From assembly GCA_037133475.1 (NCBI GenBank), contig JBAXOB010000005.1, positions 1-64,000 of the forward strand: 64,000 nt of DNA, given 5' to 3'. The notes beneath the pieces are model-generated. The model worked only from the letters and a program-made list of their open reading frames with translations. It ran no database searches and was not told where the DNA came from. Positions 54,095-63,200 of this stretch are shown one piece after another (position 1 is the stretch's first letter; the number at the start of each line of letters is the position of its first letter). The DNA is from CAIVAT01 sp037133475. GTDB taxonomy: Bacteria > Bacteroidota > Bacteroidia > Bacteroidales > FEN-979. The translations under genes were made by a program, and so were the position numbers.

Positions 54095-57000
54095 TCAGTT
54101 CCCAAAGGCCTTTTTGAAATCTTCGTCAAACCTCCGGGTGATGGCATCGCATCCATGGTTATAATGGCGCTTGTTGTTATCCTCCTTGGTTGGCCGCATG
54201 AGCAACTTTCCATGGTCCTTACCTTCAGGAAGCAGGGAGATGACCTCCATCAAAATGTCATGGGGTGTCGCCGGTGCGTCAATTCCAAACTCGTTGAGGA
54301 TTCCCTTAAGCTGCTGCAATGAAGTGTTTTCAACACTGGATTCCAACACATTGCCGAACTCCTGGATGACCTTCTGTGCATTGGTAAAGGTGCCTCCGAT
54401 TTCTGCCGGCAGCGAAGCGGGTAAAACCAGGTCGGCAGCTTTGGCCGATTCCGTCAGGAACAAATCCTGGACGACCCGGAAGGATGCGTGGGCAAAAACC
54501 TGCGATGCAGCCTGTTGATCCACGGCGCATCCTATCGGATCTTCACCGAATATAAACAGGTTGCGAACGACCCCCTGCTGGAGCATCCCATGCAGGCATT
54601 CGGTATCCTCGGTGATGATTTCATCCACCTTCCACACCTCCTTTAATCGCCTGAGATAAGACTCATCCGCCAGCTCCTGCCCGCCAATCCCGTAGTGGGG
54701 GCTCACCCCCATATCGAAAATGCCCTGGGAATTGTTCTTCTCCTTAAGGGAGATCAGGCCATTGGCTGTTTTCCCGAGTTTCCCGGTAATCCTCGCCAGG
54801 TTGAACAACTCCTTGGAGGTGTTGCCGGAAGTTTCCTTTTCCGAGAATATCAGGATGGCATTGATCTCGTTGTTATACGATTCGGCAAAAGCGGCAATTT
54901 CATCAACCCCGATTCCCGATTTGGTCACAAGGGAGTTGAAGTCCTCCTGCAGCAACATGGCCTTGTAGCCATCAAAACCCTCAACCCTGTCGCGAAGGAA
55001 AAGTGCATTTTCGAGTCCCTTCGACAGCAGGTAGTGGTTCACAGCCTTCACAAAATGGTAATAGGATGTTACCACGATCTGGCGATCGACCTTGTGGACC
55101 ATCGCGTTTACCGGCTTTTCCGTGATCATCGTGACAGGGATCTTTTTCAGGTAATGTGCATTCTGGACCATAAATCCTACCACGGCATGATCCTGGTTGA
55201 TCTCGGTACCCAGCAGGTATAGCGCACTGGCTCCTGGGATTTCTGCAAAAGAACTATTAAGTTCGCAATTGGCACGATAGCCCTCACCCCTGCCCAGGTA
55301 ATGGAAACTGCCTACGTTGTTGGTCTTTGCAGCTGCCCTGGCCAGTTTATGGACCAGGTAGAGCTCTTCGTTCGAAAGGCGGGCTCCGCCAAAGAAGGCG
55401 TTTTCAAATGATTTTACCGATTTGATCTTTTCACTGATAAGCCTGAAGGCCTTTTCAAAACTGATCTCCTCGAACTTCCCGTTTACCTTTAGCAAAGGTT
55501 TGGTGATCCTGCCATTGTCGTTGAGGTATTGATAACCGAACTTGGGATATTTGCAAAGATTTCCGTCGGCATTCACGAGCCCGTTAACACCGGTAACGCC
55601 CAGTACAAACCCGTTTTTATGATGCAGTTCGATGGCGCATCCCACCGAACAATAGTTGCAGATGGTCTTTACCGCGGTGGTTTTCACGGGACCCGGCTTG
55701 AATATCACATTCTCGGAGATGGCGCCCGTGGGGCAGGTTGAAATGCACAACCCGCACGACTCGCATTTCGTATCCTGCAAGGCCTCGCCCATGCTGGGCG
55801 CGACATAGGTGTCAAATCCCCTGTTGATCAGCCCCAGTGCGTTGGCGCCTGTTACTTCGCGGCAGATGCGCACACAGCGGGCACACAGGATACATTTGTT
55901 ATTGTCGATCTCGATAAAGGGATGACGGAAATCAACCCGGTATTCCCTGAAGTCACCTTCAAAGGTTTTTTGCCCGGCATTGTATTCAGAAGAATAGCGC
56001 TGCAGGTCGCAATCAAGGAAGGCAGCACAGCCGCATTCAAGGCATCGCTGGGCTTCGTGATGTGCCACCTGCTCGCCGGTATAACCCAGTTCAACCTCAT
56101 TGAAATTGAGCCGGTCGCCAGTTGGCAAGGTCGGCATCTCCTCCCTCAGCTGGCCGGGGAAATTGCCAAGATATTCCTCTTTGACCTGTTTCTTAAAATT
56201 ATCGCGCCGGCTGGTAAAGGTTTTCTTCACGGGCTCCACCGGCAGTCCTGAAAGAAACTGGTGTGCGCTGGTGGAGGCCACACGGGCCTGGGCAATGGCT
56301 TCAATAATGGTAGCCGGCCCGGTAACACCGTCACCGGCAGCAAATACCGAGGGGATCCCGGTCCGGAGGGTGGCTTTGTCGGCATCGATATCGCCCCATT
56401 TGTTGATCTTCAGCTCGCCCAGGTCAACGTTGGCATTGATGTCGTCGATGAAATTCACCTCCGTTTTCTGGCCGATGGCAGCCAGGATATAATCGACCTT
56501 CAGTTCGAAGTCCGATCCCTCGACCGGCACCGGGCGCCGACGCCCGGAGGCATCGGGTTCACCGAGTTCCATCCTGATGCAGGTTACCGATTCAACTTCA
56601 CCGTTGCTTTTTTTATTAATTTTCTTTGGAAGGGTAAGAAACAGGTATTCAACTCCTTCGAGTTTTGATTCATGGATTTCGATGGGATTGGCAGGCATCT
56701 CTTTCTCGGTACGGCGATAGATAACATAAACCTTATCTGCGTGGCAGCGTATGGAGGTGCGGCAGCAGTCCATGGCGGTATTTCCGCCTCCGACCACGGC
56801 AATGGTTTTACCCCTGAAATCGTAACGTTGGCCTGTCATCTCCATGTTTTTAAGGAAATCTATACCGGAATATACATTTCCTGCGTCGTCGCCTTCGCAG
56901 CCGACACCGGTTCCCTTTTGTGATCCTATCGTCAGGATCGTGGCATCATAGGCCGTTTTAAGGTCGCGATAGCTGAGATTATCCCCCAGCTTCTTATTAT

Positions 57001-57796
57001 AAAATATATTCACGCCAAGATCGGTAATATTCTTCACCTCCTGGTCAAGGATGTCGTTTGGCAGCCGGTATTCAGGGATCCCATAACGGAGCCATCCGCC
57101 CGATTTGGGTGCGGCTTCATAGATGTCAACCTGGTGCCCTTCTATCTGCAGGAAATGTCCGGCCGACAGTCCGCCGGGACCGGCGCCGATCACGGCCACC
57201 TTTTTCCCCGTGGAGGGTTTAACAGCCGGCACATATTTCCCGGGTGAGGCGAGATCGTAATCGGAAGCAAACCGCTTCAGGTAGTCGATGCCGACGGGCG
57301 CTCCTTCGTCGAGCAGGTTGCGCCTGCATTCGTTTTCGCACGGGCGCACGCAAACGCGTCCGCAGATTGCCGGCAACGGGTTGGTTTCCTTGATCAACGC
57401 AACGGCCTCACTGTACTGCCCCTTGTCAATCAGGGAAATATAACCCTGTACATCAACCCCTGCCGGGCAGGTTTGTTTGCAGGGCCCGATACAATCGGCA
57501 TAATGGTTGCTGAGCATCAGTTCCAGCGCCATTTTTCTTGATTTGCGCACCCCCTCATTGTCGGTAATGATCTTCATCCCCTCAACAAGCTTTGTTGAGC
57601 AGGAGGGTTGATGACCGCGCATGCCTTCGACCTCCACCACGCAAACATAGCAGGAGGTAAAGGGTTCGAGGCGTTCGTCGTTGCAAAGGGTGGGAATTTC
57701 AATGCCATGACGGTTGGCAAGGTTCAGTATGGTTTCGCCGGGAAACCCTTTTACAATAGTTCCGTTGAGTACGATATTCAATGAATTGTCAGCCAT
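54095..57796 (-). CDS. NuoG/GltD/MopB fusion: iron-sulfur flavoprotein subunit of a soluble NADH-linked complex
   Basis: 1,233 residues in this order: a [2Fe-2S] domain (Cys38, 49, 52, 66), the NuoG His-Cys cluster site (His98, Cys102, 106, 110), a GltD-type region with Cys145/149/153/157, an FAD motif GAGPGG (204-209), an NADPH motif GGGNTA (336-341) with Arg361-Arg362, two [4Fe-4S] sites (Cys635/638/641/645 and 678/681/684/688), and a MopB-like region with a further cluster (Cys713/716/720/748). The MopB part is about 480 residues, much shorter than formate dehydrogenase, and I see no Cys or Sec at the usual metal-ligand position (VGSFHYLGRGEGY), so it is probably a structural relic as in NuoG. 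With NuoE- and NuoF-like partners this resembles the Sporomusa-type (Stn) transhydrogenase; substrates remain inferred. Confidence 0.86.
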   Translation of the reverse strand: MADNSLNIVLNGTIVKGFPGETILNLANRHGIEIPTLCNDERLEPFTSCYVCVVEVEGMRGHQPSCSTKLVEGMKIITDNEGVRKSRKMALELMLSNHYADCIGPCKQTCPAGVDVQGYISLIDKGQYSEAVALIKETNPLPAICGRVCVRPCENECRRNLLDEGAPVGIDYLKRFASDYDLASPGKYVPAVKPSTGKKVAVIGAGPGGLSAGHFLQIEGHQVDIYEAAPKSGGWLRYGIPEYRLPNDILDQEVKNITDLGVNIFYNKKLGDNLSYRDLKTAYDATILTIGSQKGTGVGCEGDDAGNVYSGIDFLKNMEMTGQRYDFRGKTIAVVGGGNTAMDCCRTSIRCHADKVYVIYRRTEKEMPANPIEIHESKLEGVEYLFLTLPKKINKKSNGEVESVTCIRMELGEPDASGRRRPVPVEGSDFELKVDYILAAIGQKTEVNFIDDINANVDLGELKINKWGDIDADKATLRTGIPSVFAAGDGVTGPATIIEAIAQARVASTSAHQFLSGLPVEPVKKTFTSRRDNFKKQVKEEYLGNFPGQLREEMPTLPTGDRLNFNEVELGYTGEQVAHHEAQRCLECGCAAFLDCDLQRYSSEYNAGQKTFEGDFREYRVDFRHPFIEIDNNKCILCARCVRICREVTGANALGLINRGFDTYVAPSMGEALQDTKCESCGLCISTCPTGAISENVIFKPGPVKTTAVKTICNYCSVGCAIELHHKNGFVLGVTGVNGLVNADGNLCKYPKFGYQYLNDNGRITKPLLKVNGKFEEISFEKAFRLISEKIKSVKSFENAFFGGARLSNEELYLVHKLARAAAKTNNVGSFHYLGRGEGYRANCELNSSFAEIPGASALYLLGTEINQDHAVVGFMVQNAHYLKKIPVTMITEKPVNAMVHKVDRQIVVTSYYHFVKAVNHYLLSKGLENALFLRDRVEGFDGYKAMLLQEDFNSLVTKSGIGVDEIAAFAESYNNEINAILIFSEKETSGNTSKELFNLARITGKLGKTANGLISLKEKNNSQGIFDMGVSPHYGIGGQELADESYLRRLKEVWKVDEIITEDTECLHGMLQQGVVRNLFIFGEDPIGCAVDQQAASQVFAHASFRVVQDLFLTESAKAADLVLPASLPAEIGGTFTNAQKVIQEFGNVLESSVENTSLQQLKGILNEFGIDAPATPHDILMEVISLLPEGKDHGKLLMRPTKEDNNKRHYNHGCDAITRRFDEDFKKAFGN

Positions 57797-57850
57797 TACA
57801 AAAAAATATTATATGTTTCAATATTGTTTATTTCTTGATTTCACCATTTC

Positions 57851-59626
57851 TCACGAAAGCAGGATCGATTCGAATTTGCATTTGGAGAAGCAAACGCCGC
57901 ACTTGGTGCAAAGTTCCTGGTTGATGAAATGGGGTTTCTTGCGTTCGCCGGTAATGGCTTTTACCGGGCAGTTTTTGGAGCAAACCAGGCAACCGGTGCA
58001 CTTTTCGGCATCCACCTTATAGGTCAGCAGGGGACGACAGACTTTTGCCGGACATTTTTTGTGGTTGATATGGGCTTCATATTCATCCCTGAAATACCGG
58101 ATGGTGGTCAGAACAGGATTCGGGGCTGTCTGGCCAAGGCCGCACAATGAATTATCCTTGATCTGGTATGCCAGCTCTTCCAGTTTTTCGAGATCACCCT
58201 CCTTGCCATTACCCTTGGTGATGCGATCGAGGATTTCGAGCATCCGCTTGGTGCCCATGCGACAGAAGGTACATTTACCGCAACTCTCCTTGCAGGTGAA
58301 ATCAAGAAAGAATTTGGCCACATCGACCATGCAGGTTGTCTCGTCCATTACCACCATCCCTCCGGAACCCATGATGGCGCCGGTGGCATTCACAGAATCG
58401 TAATCGACAATGGTATCGGATAAAAATTCGGGGATACATCCTCCCGAAGGGCCGCCCATCTGCACCGCCTTGAACCGCTTGTTATTTTTGATGCCACCGC
58501 CGAGTTTGAAGATCACATCGCGGATGGTCATTCCCATCGGGACCTCCACGAGGCCAGAATGAGCTACTTTGCCGGCAAGGGCAAACACCTTGGTTCCCTT
58601 GCTTTTCTCGGTGCCATAACTGGCATATGCCTCTGATCCGTGGATGATGATCCACGGAATGTTGGCAAATGTTTCGACGTTATTGATATTGGTGGGTTTC
58701 TTCCATAATCCTGACCCGGCCGGGAACGGCGGCCTTTTGCGCGGCATTCCGCGTTCGCCCTCGATGGAGGCGATCAGGGCTGTTTCCTCTCCGCATACAA
58801 ATGCGCCGGCGCCCTCCTTGATATAGATATCGAGGTTGAATCCCTCGATCCCGAAGATGTTCTTACCCAGGTAACCGCGGGCATGCGCCTGTTTGATGGC
58901 AATGTTGAGCCGTTTGATGGCCAGCGGGTATTCAGCCCTGCAATAGATCACGCCTCCCGTGGCCTCGATGGCATAGGCTGCGATGATCATCCCTTCGAGA
59001 ACCGAATGGGGGTCGCCTTCCAGCACCGAGCGGTCCATGAAGGCACCCGGGTCGCCTTCATCGGCATTACAGATCACATATTTTTCGGCCGACTTATTGG
59101 CATTGGCAAATTTCCATTTCAACCCTGTCGGGAATCCGCCACCTCCCCTGCCGCGCAGTCCCGATTTGAGGATCGTGTCGATCACCATTTCGCGGCTGGT
59201 TTTTTCGGCGGCAATCATTTTAATGGCCCGGTAACCGTCGCGTGACTCATATTCTTCGATAGATTCGGGATCCATATAGCCGCAATTGCGCAATACGATT
59301 TTAACCTGGGCCCCGATAAAATCATTTTCGGGGGCATCGAACAGGTCGGTATAGACGATATAATCACGAATCGGGTCGTGCTGGTTGATGTGTTTTTCAA
59401 TGACCTCCACGGCGCGGTCGGCATTCACCTCCCCGTAAAGGTATGTGCCGGTCTCATCGGTAATCTCAACCAGTGGTTCACGGTAACACATCCCGACGCA
59501 ACTGGTTTTTTTCAGGTCGAAATCCAGTTTTTCGGTCTCTTTAAGCGCTTTGATCTTTTCATAGGTCTTGTTTGCCCCTGCGGCAATTCCGCAGCTTCCA
59601 AGCCCAACAGTGACGGTAGTTGTCAT
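57851..59626 (-). CDS. NuoF/HydB-like NADH-oxidising flavoprotein subunit
   Basis: 591 residues: an N-terminal thioredoxin-like [2Fe-2S] domain (Cys12, Cys43, Cys47), the FMN/NADH domain with GLRGRGGGGFP (157-167) and CNADEGDPGAFMDRS (186-200), a [4Fe-4S] site (Cys449, 452, 455 and 495), and a C-terminal 2x[4Fe-4S] ferredoxin (Cys543/546/549/553 and 573/576/579/583). The extra N- and C-terminal iron-sulfur domains are typical of soluble NAD-reducing hydrogenase, formate dehydrogenase and transhydrogenase subunits, not of Complex I NuoF. It should oxidise or reduce NAD(H) and pass electrons to the fusion subunit. It is 54 bp upstream of the NuoG-like gene. Confidence 0.92.
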   Translation of the reverse strand: MTTTVTVGLGSCGIAAGANKTYEKIKALKETEKLDFDLKKTSCVGMCYREPLVEITDETGTYLYGEVNADRAVEVIEKHINQHDPIRDYIVYTDLFDAPENDFIGAQVKIVLRNCGYMDPESIEEYESRDGYRAIKMIAAEKTSREMVIDTILKSGLRGRGGGGFPTGLKWKFANANKSAEKYVICNADEGDPGAFMDRSVLEGDPHSVLEGMIIAAYAIEATGGVIYCRAEYPLAIKRLNIAIKQAHARGYLGKNIFGIEGFNLDIYIKEGAGAFVCGEETALIASIEGERGMPRKRPPFPAGSGLWKKPTNINNVETFANIPWIIIHGSEAYASYGTEKSKGTKVFALAGKVAHSGLVEVPMGMTIRDVIFKLGGGIKNNKRFKAVQMGGPSGGCIPEFLSDTIVDYDSVNATGAIMGSGGMVVMDETTCMVDVAKFFLDFTCKESCGKCTFCRMGTKRMLEILDRITKGNGKEGDLEKLEELAYQIKDNSLCGLGQTAPNPVLTTIRYFRDEYEAHINHKKCPAKVCRPLLTYKVDAEKCTGCLVCSKNCPVKAITGERKKPHFINQELCTKCGVCFSKCKFESILLS

Positions 59627-59657
59627 ATAAGTGATTTGATAAATTGAAATATTGTTA

Positions 59658-60176
59658 CTAGTTATTCTCTGCCAGTTTTATATTCTTAACGATTTTCACG
59701 GCTTCGTTCCCTGTCAGTTTACCGTAGGTCTGGTCGCCGATCATCATGACCGGGGCGAGGGAACAGCAGCCGAGGCAGGCAACCGATTCGAGGGTATAAA
59801 AGCGGTCTTCGGTGGTTTCACCATCTTTGATTTTCAGGGCCTCCTCCAGCGATTCTGAAATTTCCAGGGCATTCTGCACATGGCATGCGGTGCCATGGCA
59901 AACCTTGATGATGTTTTTCCCGACGGGGTTGAGCCGGAACTGGGCATAGAAGGTCGCCACACCATACATGTCGCTTAAGGGAATCCCGGTTTCGCGGGAA
60001 AGTTTTTCGAATGCCGGCTTTGAGATAAATCCGAACATCTCCTGGGCGCCCTGCAGCAGGGGGATCAGGTTCCCCTTCTTTCCTTTGTGCTTTGCAATGA
60101 GAGGATCCAGCTGACTAAGATCCTGCTCATCTCCCCGGGCAGTGGTTTCTTTGGTAGTGATTCGTGTGATGCGCAT
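59658..60176 (-). CDS. NuoE/HydC-like thioredoxin-fold [2Fe-2S] subunit
   Basis: 172 residues. The [2Fe-2S] ligands are in VCHGTACHVQNA (Cys93, Cys98) and ACLGCCSLAP (Cys134, Cys138), and YGVATFYAQF (71-80) is the usual family block. This small subunit partners NuoF-like proteins in NADH-oxidising complexes and can tune electron bifurcation. It is 31 bp ahead of the NuoF-like gene on the same strand. Confidence 0.92.
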   Translation of the reverse strand: MRITRITTKETTARGDEQDLSQLDPLIAKHKGKKGNLIPLLQGAQEMFGFISKPAFEKLSRETGIPLSDMYGVATFYAQFRLNPVGKNIIKVCHGTACHVQNALEISESLEEALKIKDGETTEDRFYTLESVACLGCCSLAPVMMIGDQTYGKLTGNEAVKIVKNIKLAENN

Positions 60177-60222
60177 GCTTTTAAATATTTAATACTGATT
60201 ATTAATGATGGATTACCGATGG

Positions 60223-63200
60223 CTATTTCTCGGGTTGCCAGGTGATCACGGATATTCGTTTTTTCCCGTCCATCCTGACGGTCAGGGGTTTGTCAAATTT
60301 CACAATCGTAAAGTATTCCGTCTTCCTGACATCTTTTTGTGCCTTCAGCACATCGTACCGGATAAAACTATCGGAATATTCGGTCTGGACGCAGAAATAG
60401 CCCACATTCATGGAGGTTACGTTGTGGAAGAAATGGGAGCCGGAGGAGGCGTCGAGCGGGAAGCCCTCCATGCTGGTTTCAACGATAACCTTTGCATTGC
60501 TGATCTGGGGCCACATTACCGGGATGCCGATCCAGCGGTCGCGGGTTCCCCAGCGCCCGGGACCAATGAGGATATACTTTTTCCCTGCCTTGCCCATCTC
60601 CCTGTTGATCAGATCGATCTCTTCGGCCATCTCCACGGTTTTGGACTTGTCGAACGTTTCCGGGTCGACAAAAACCACCTCGTCGATGGTGTCAATCAGG
60701 CCATTGCCCATCTCCTTTTCGGAATAGAGCAGGATTTCATCCCTGCCGATCTTTTCCATGTCGATGTTGAATCCAGCTACATTCCCGATCAGTGGCTTGA
60801 TCTGAAGGAGATAGAAGGATGCCTTGTAGTTTTCATCCCGGTTCAGGTCGACGGCAAATTCGATCTCCACCGGGGAGCCAAGCGCCTCTTTTACGACATC
60901 CAGCACCACCTCAATGGTTTTGGCAAGGGGGACGTAATTATATTTGAGGATATCGGCAAAATTGATCACCCGGGGGCCTGCATCACGCAACCCCGCGGAA
61001 ATGCGGTCGTTCTCGAGGGAATAGACCGATGCAAGATGCTTCAGGGTTCCATGCATTTCGGCATCATAAATGTCGAGCTTTCTCAATCCCGCATCCTCGC
61101 CCTCCAGCAGGTTGACATCCTTCTTTTTCAGGTCAACTGCATAAAAATAGACCTGGGAACCCTTGTACTGGTCTTTGGCTGAATTAATTTCCAGGTTGGG
61201 ATAAAGCGGAGCAAAACGAAAGGCCTTTTCGCCCTCCACCACATAGCGTCCCAGTCCGAGAGCCGCTACGGCGAACCCCTCTTCAGGTTTCATATGGGCA
61301 AAGGGATAGTAGTTGAAAGAATGGGCCACACCGCTGATATGCGGGTAAAAGACCTCTTCATACTGGTGGCCCACTACCTCCTGGATCACCACCGCCATCT
61401 TTTCCTGCTCGATGCGGTAATTTACGGCTTCGATATATCCCTTTGCAACGGGTGAATAGACCGATGCATAGACCAGTTTGATGGCTTCCATAAGCTGGTC
61501 GAGCCTTACAAGGGGATCGGGATGGTTGTTCGGGATGAGGTAGGTTTCAAAGATACCGGCAAAGGGCTGGTTCTGGGAATCTTCAAACAATCCCGACGAG
61601 CGGATAGCCAGGGGTTTGGTAAGATTTTTAATGACCAGCCTGAGTTTTTTTATCAGGGTTTCGGTAAGCCGGCCCTCCGTAAACCAACGCTTAATCAGGG
61701 TATAATCGCTTTCGTACACCGCCTTTTCACGCAGCTTGTTCCGGTCAAGGAAATACTCGAATTCATCCGTGCCGATGATCGACGTTTTGGGCGTGCGAAT
61801 GTTGATGTTCGGCACATGCTGTGCGAAATCGTAATTGTAGATCAGGGTGTTGACAAAGGCAAGTCCGCGGCCTTTCCCTCCCAATGCGCCTTCGGTAAGG
61901 GCCACGATATTTCGTTCGTCTTTAAGCGCCGATTCTTCAAAGGGAATCACCTTGCCGATGTTCTGCTCATTGCGGAAATGCTGGATCACCGTAATAAGAT
62001 GGGTGCGAAGCGATTCCGGATCTTTAAAATCGGTGACTTTTGCCGGATTGAGGATCTTGGCAACCTGGATCTCTCCCCGCGCCATCAGCCATAACGAGAA
62101 ATGGTCCTTGCGCGCATGGTAGAGCAGCGATTCTTCCGGGATCGTCTTCAGCAAATCCTCAAATTCCTTTAAGGATTTGGCAACAGCAATCTGCCCGCCC
62201 TCGTTGTCACGATAGATAAAATTCCCAAACCCCAGGTAATGGGTGATGAAACTTTTAAACTCGACAAGCAGGGTTTCCGAATTTTTATTGATAAAGGAGG
62301 CCTTCAGGTCGTATGCTTTCATCGCATTGAGTTCCTCAGAGGACTGAAGAACGATTGGCAGATCGGGGAGGTCCTTCCGGGTATGGGCAACAAGGCTGAA
62401 TCCCGCGGTATCGTTCAATTTTCCATCCTTCTTGAACTTCACATCCGAAATCAGGCAAAGGATGTTATCCTTGTATTTGTTAAAGATATAGGTTGCCTCC
62501 TCAAACGTGGAGGCAAGGAGTATTTTCGGACGGGCCTTCAGGCGAAGGATGCGGTAAAGCTCGTCGGTGGTAACATCTTCAATGATATTCTTGGTTTGTT
62601 CCAGCACAATATTATAGAGCATCGGGAGGTACAGGGAATAATATTTCGATGAATCCTCAACCAGGAGGATAACCCTGACCATGCCGATGCTGGTATCGTT
62701 CTCAACATTAATTTTATCCTCAAGATAGTTGATCATGGCAAAGAAAATCTTGGAATCGCCATTCCAGACAAAAACCCTGTCAATCCACACCATCTTTTCG
62801 GGTTCCTCCTCATAAACGGCAATATCTGAATTACTGTTAAGCAACAGGAATACAGGGATATACTGATACTGGGCCTTGACTTTATTGCTCAATTCGAGCG
62901 GGAAATTCTTGTCCGTACCGATCATAATGATGATCAGGTCGTAATGTTTGCTCCCCAGCTGCTCCATCACCTCTTCGGTGGTAGAAACCCCGGTAATACG
63001 GGGCATCGTACTCAGGCTGAGGGAATAGAATTCACCCAGCACATGCTCCGAAAACCGCCCCTCCTTTTCAATGCTGTAGGCATCATATAAATTGGCAACG
63101 AGCAGGATCTCCTTGACCTTGAAAGGCATCAGGTCGTGGTAAAGGTCGCGGTTGTAGTTGGTACGGTTCAGGAAGGTCTGCAGCAGCTTGCGGCTGTATT

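Noticed and set aside
54695..55222. A 175-codon + strand frame opposite the NuoG-like gene
   Set aside because: Antisense to a motif-rich coding region; its composition is what a complement frame would give.
54095..57796. Selenocysteine formate dehydrogenase
   Set aside because: No in-frame TGA and no candidate Sec/Cys at the active-site position; the MopB part is too short.
60205..61182. A 325-codon + strand frame opposite the PPDK-like gene
   Set aside because: It is antisense to a well-supported gene and shows no recognisable domain.
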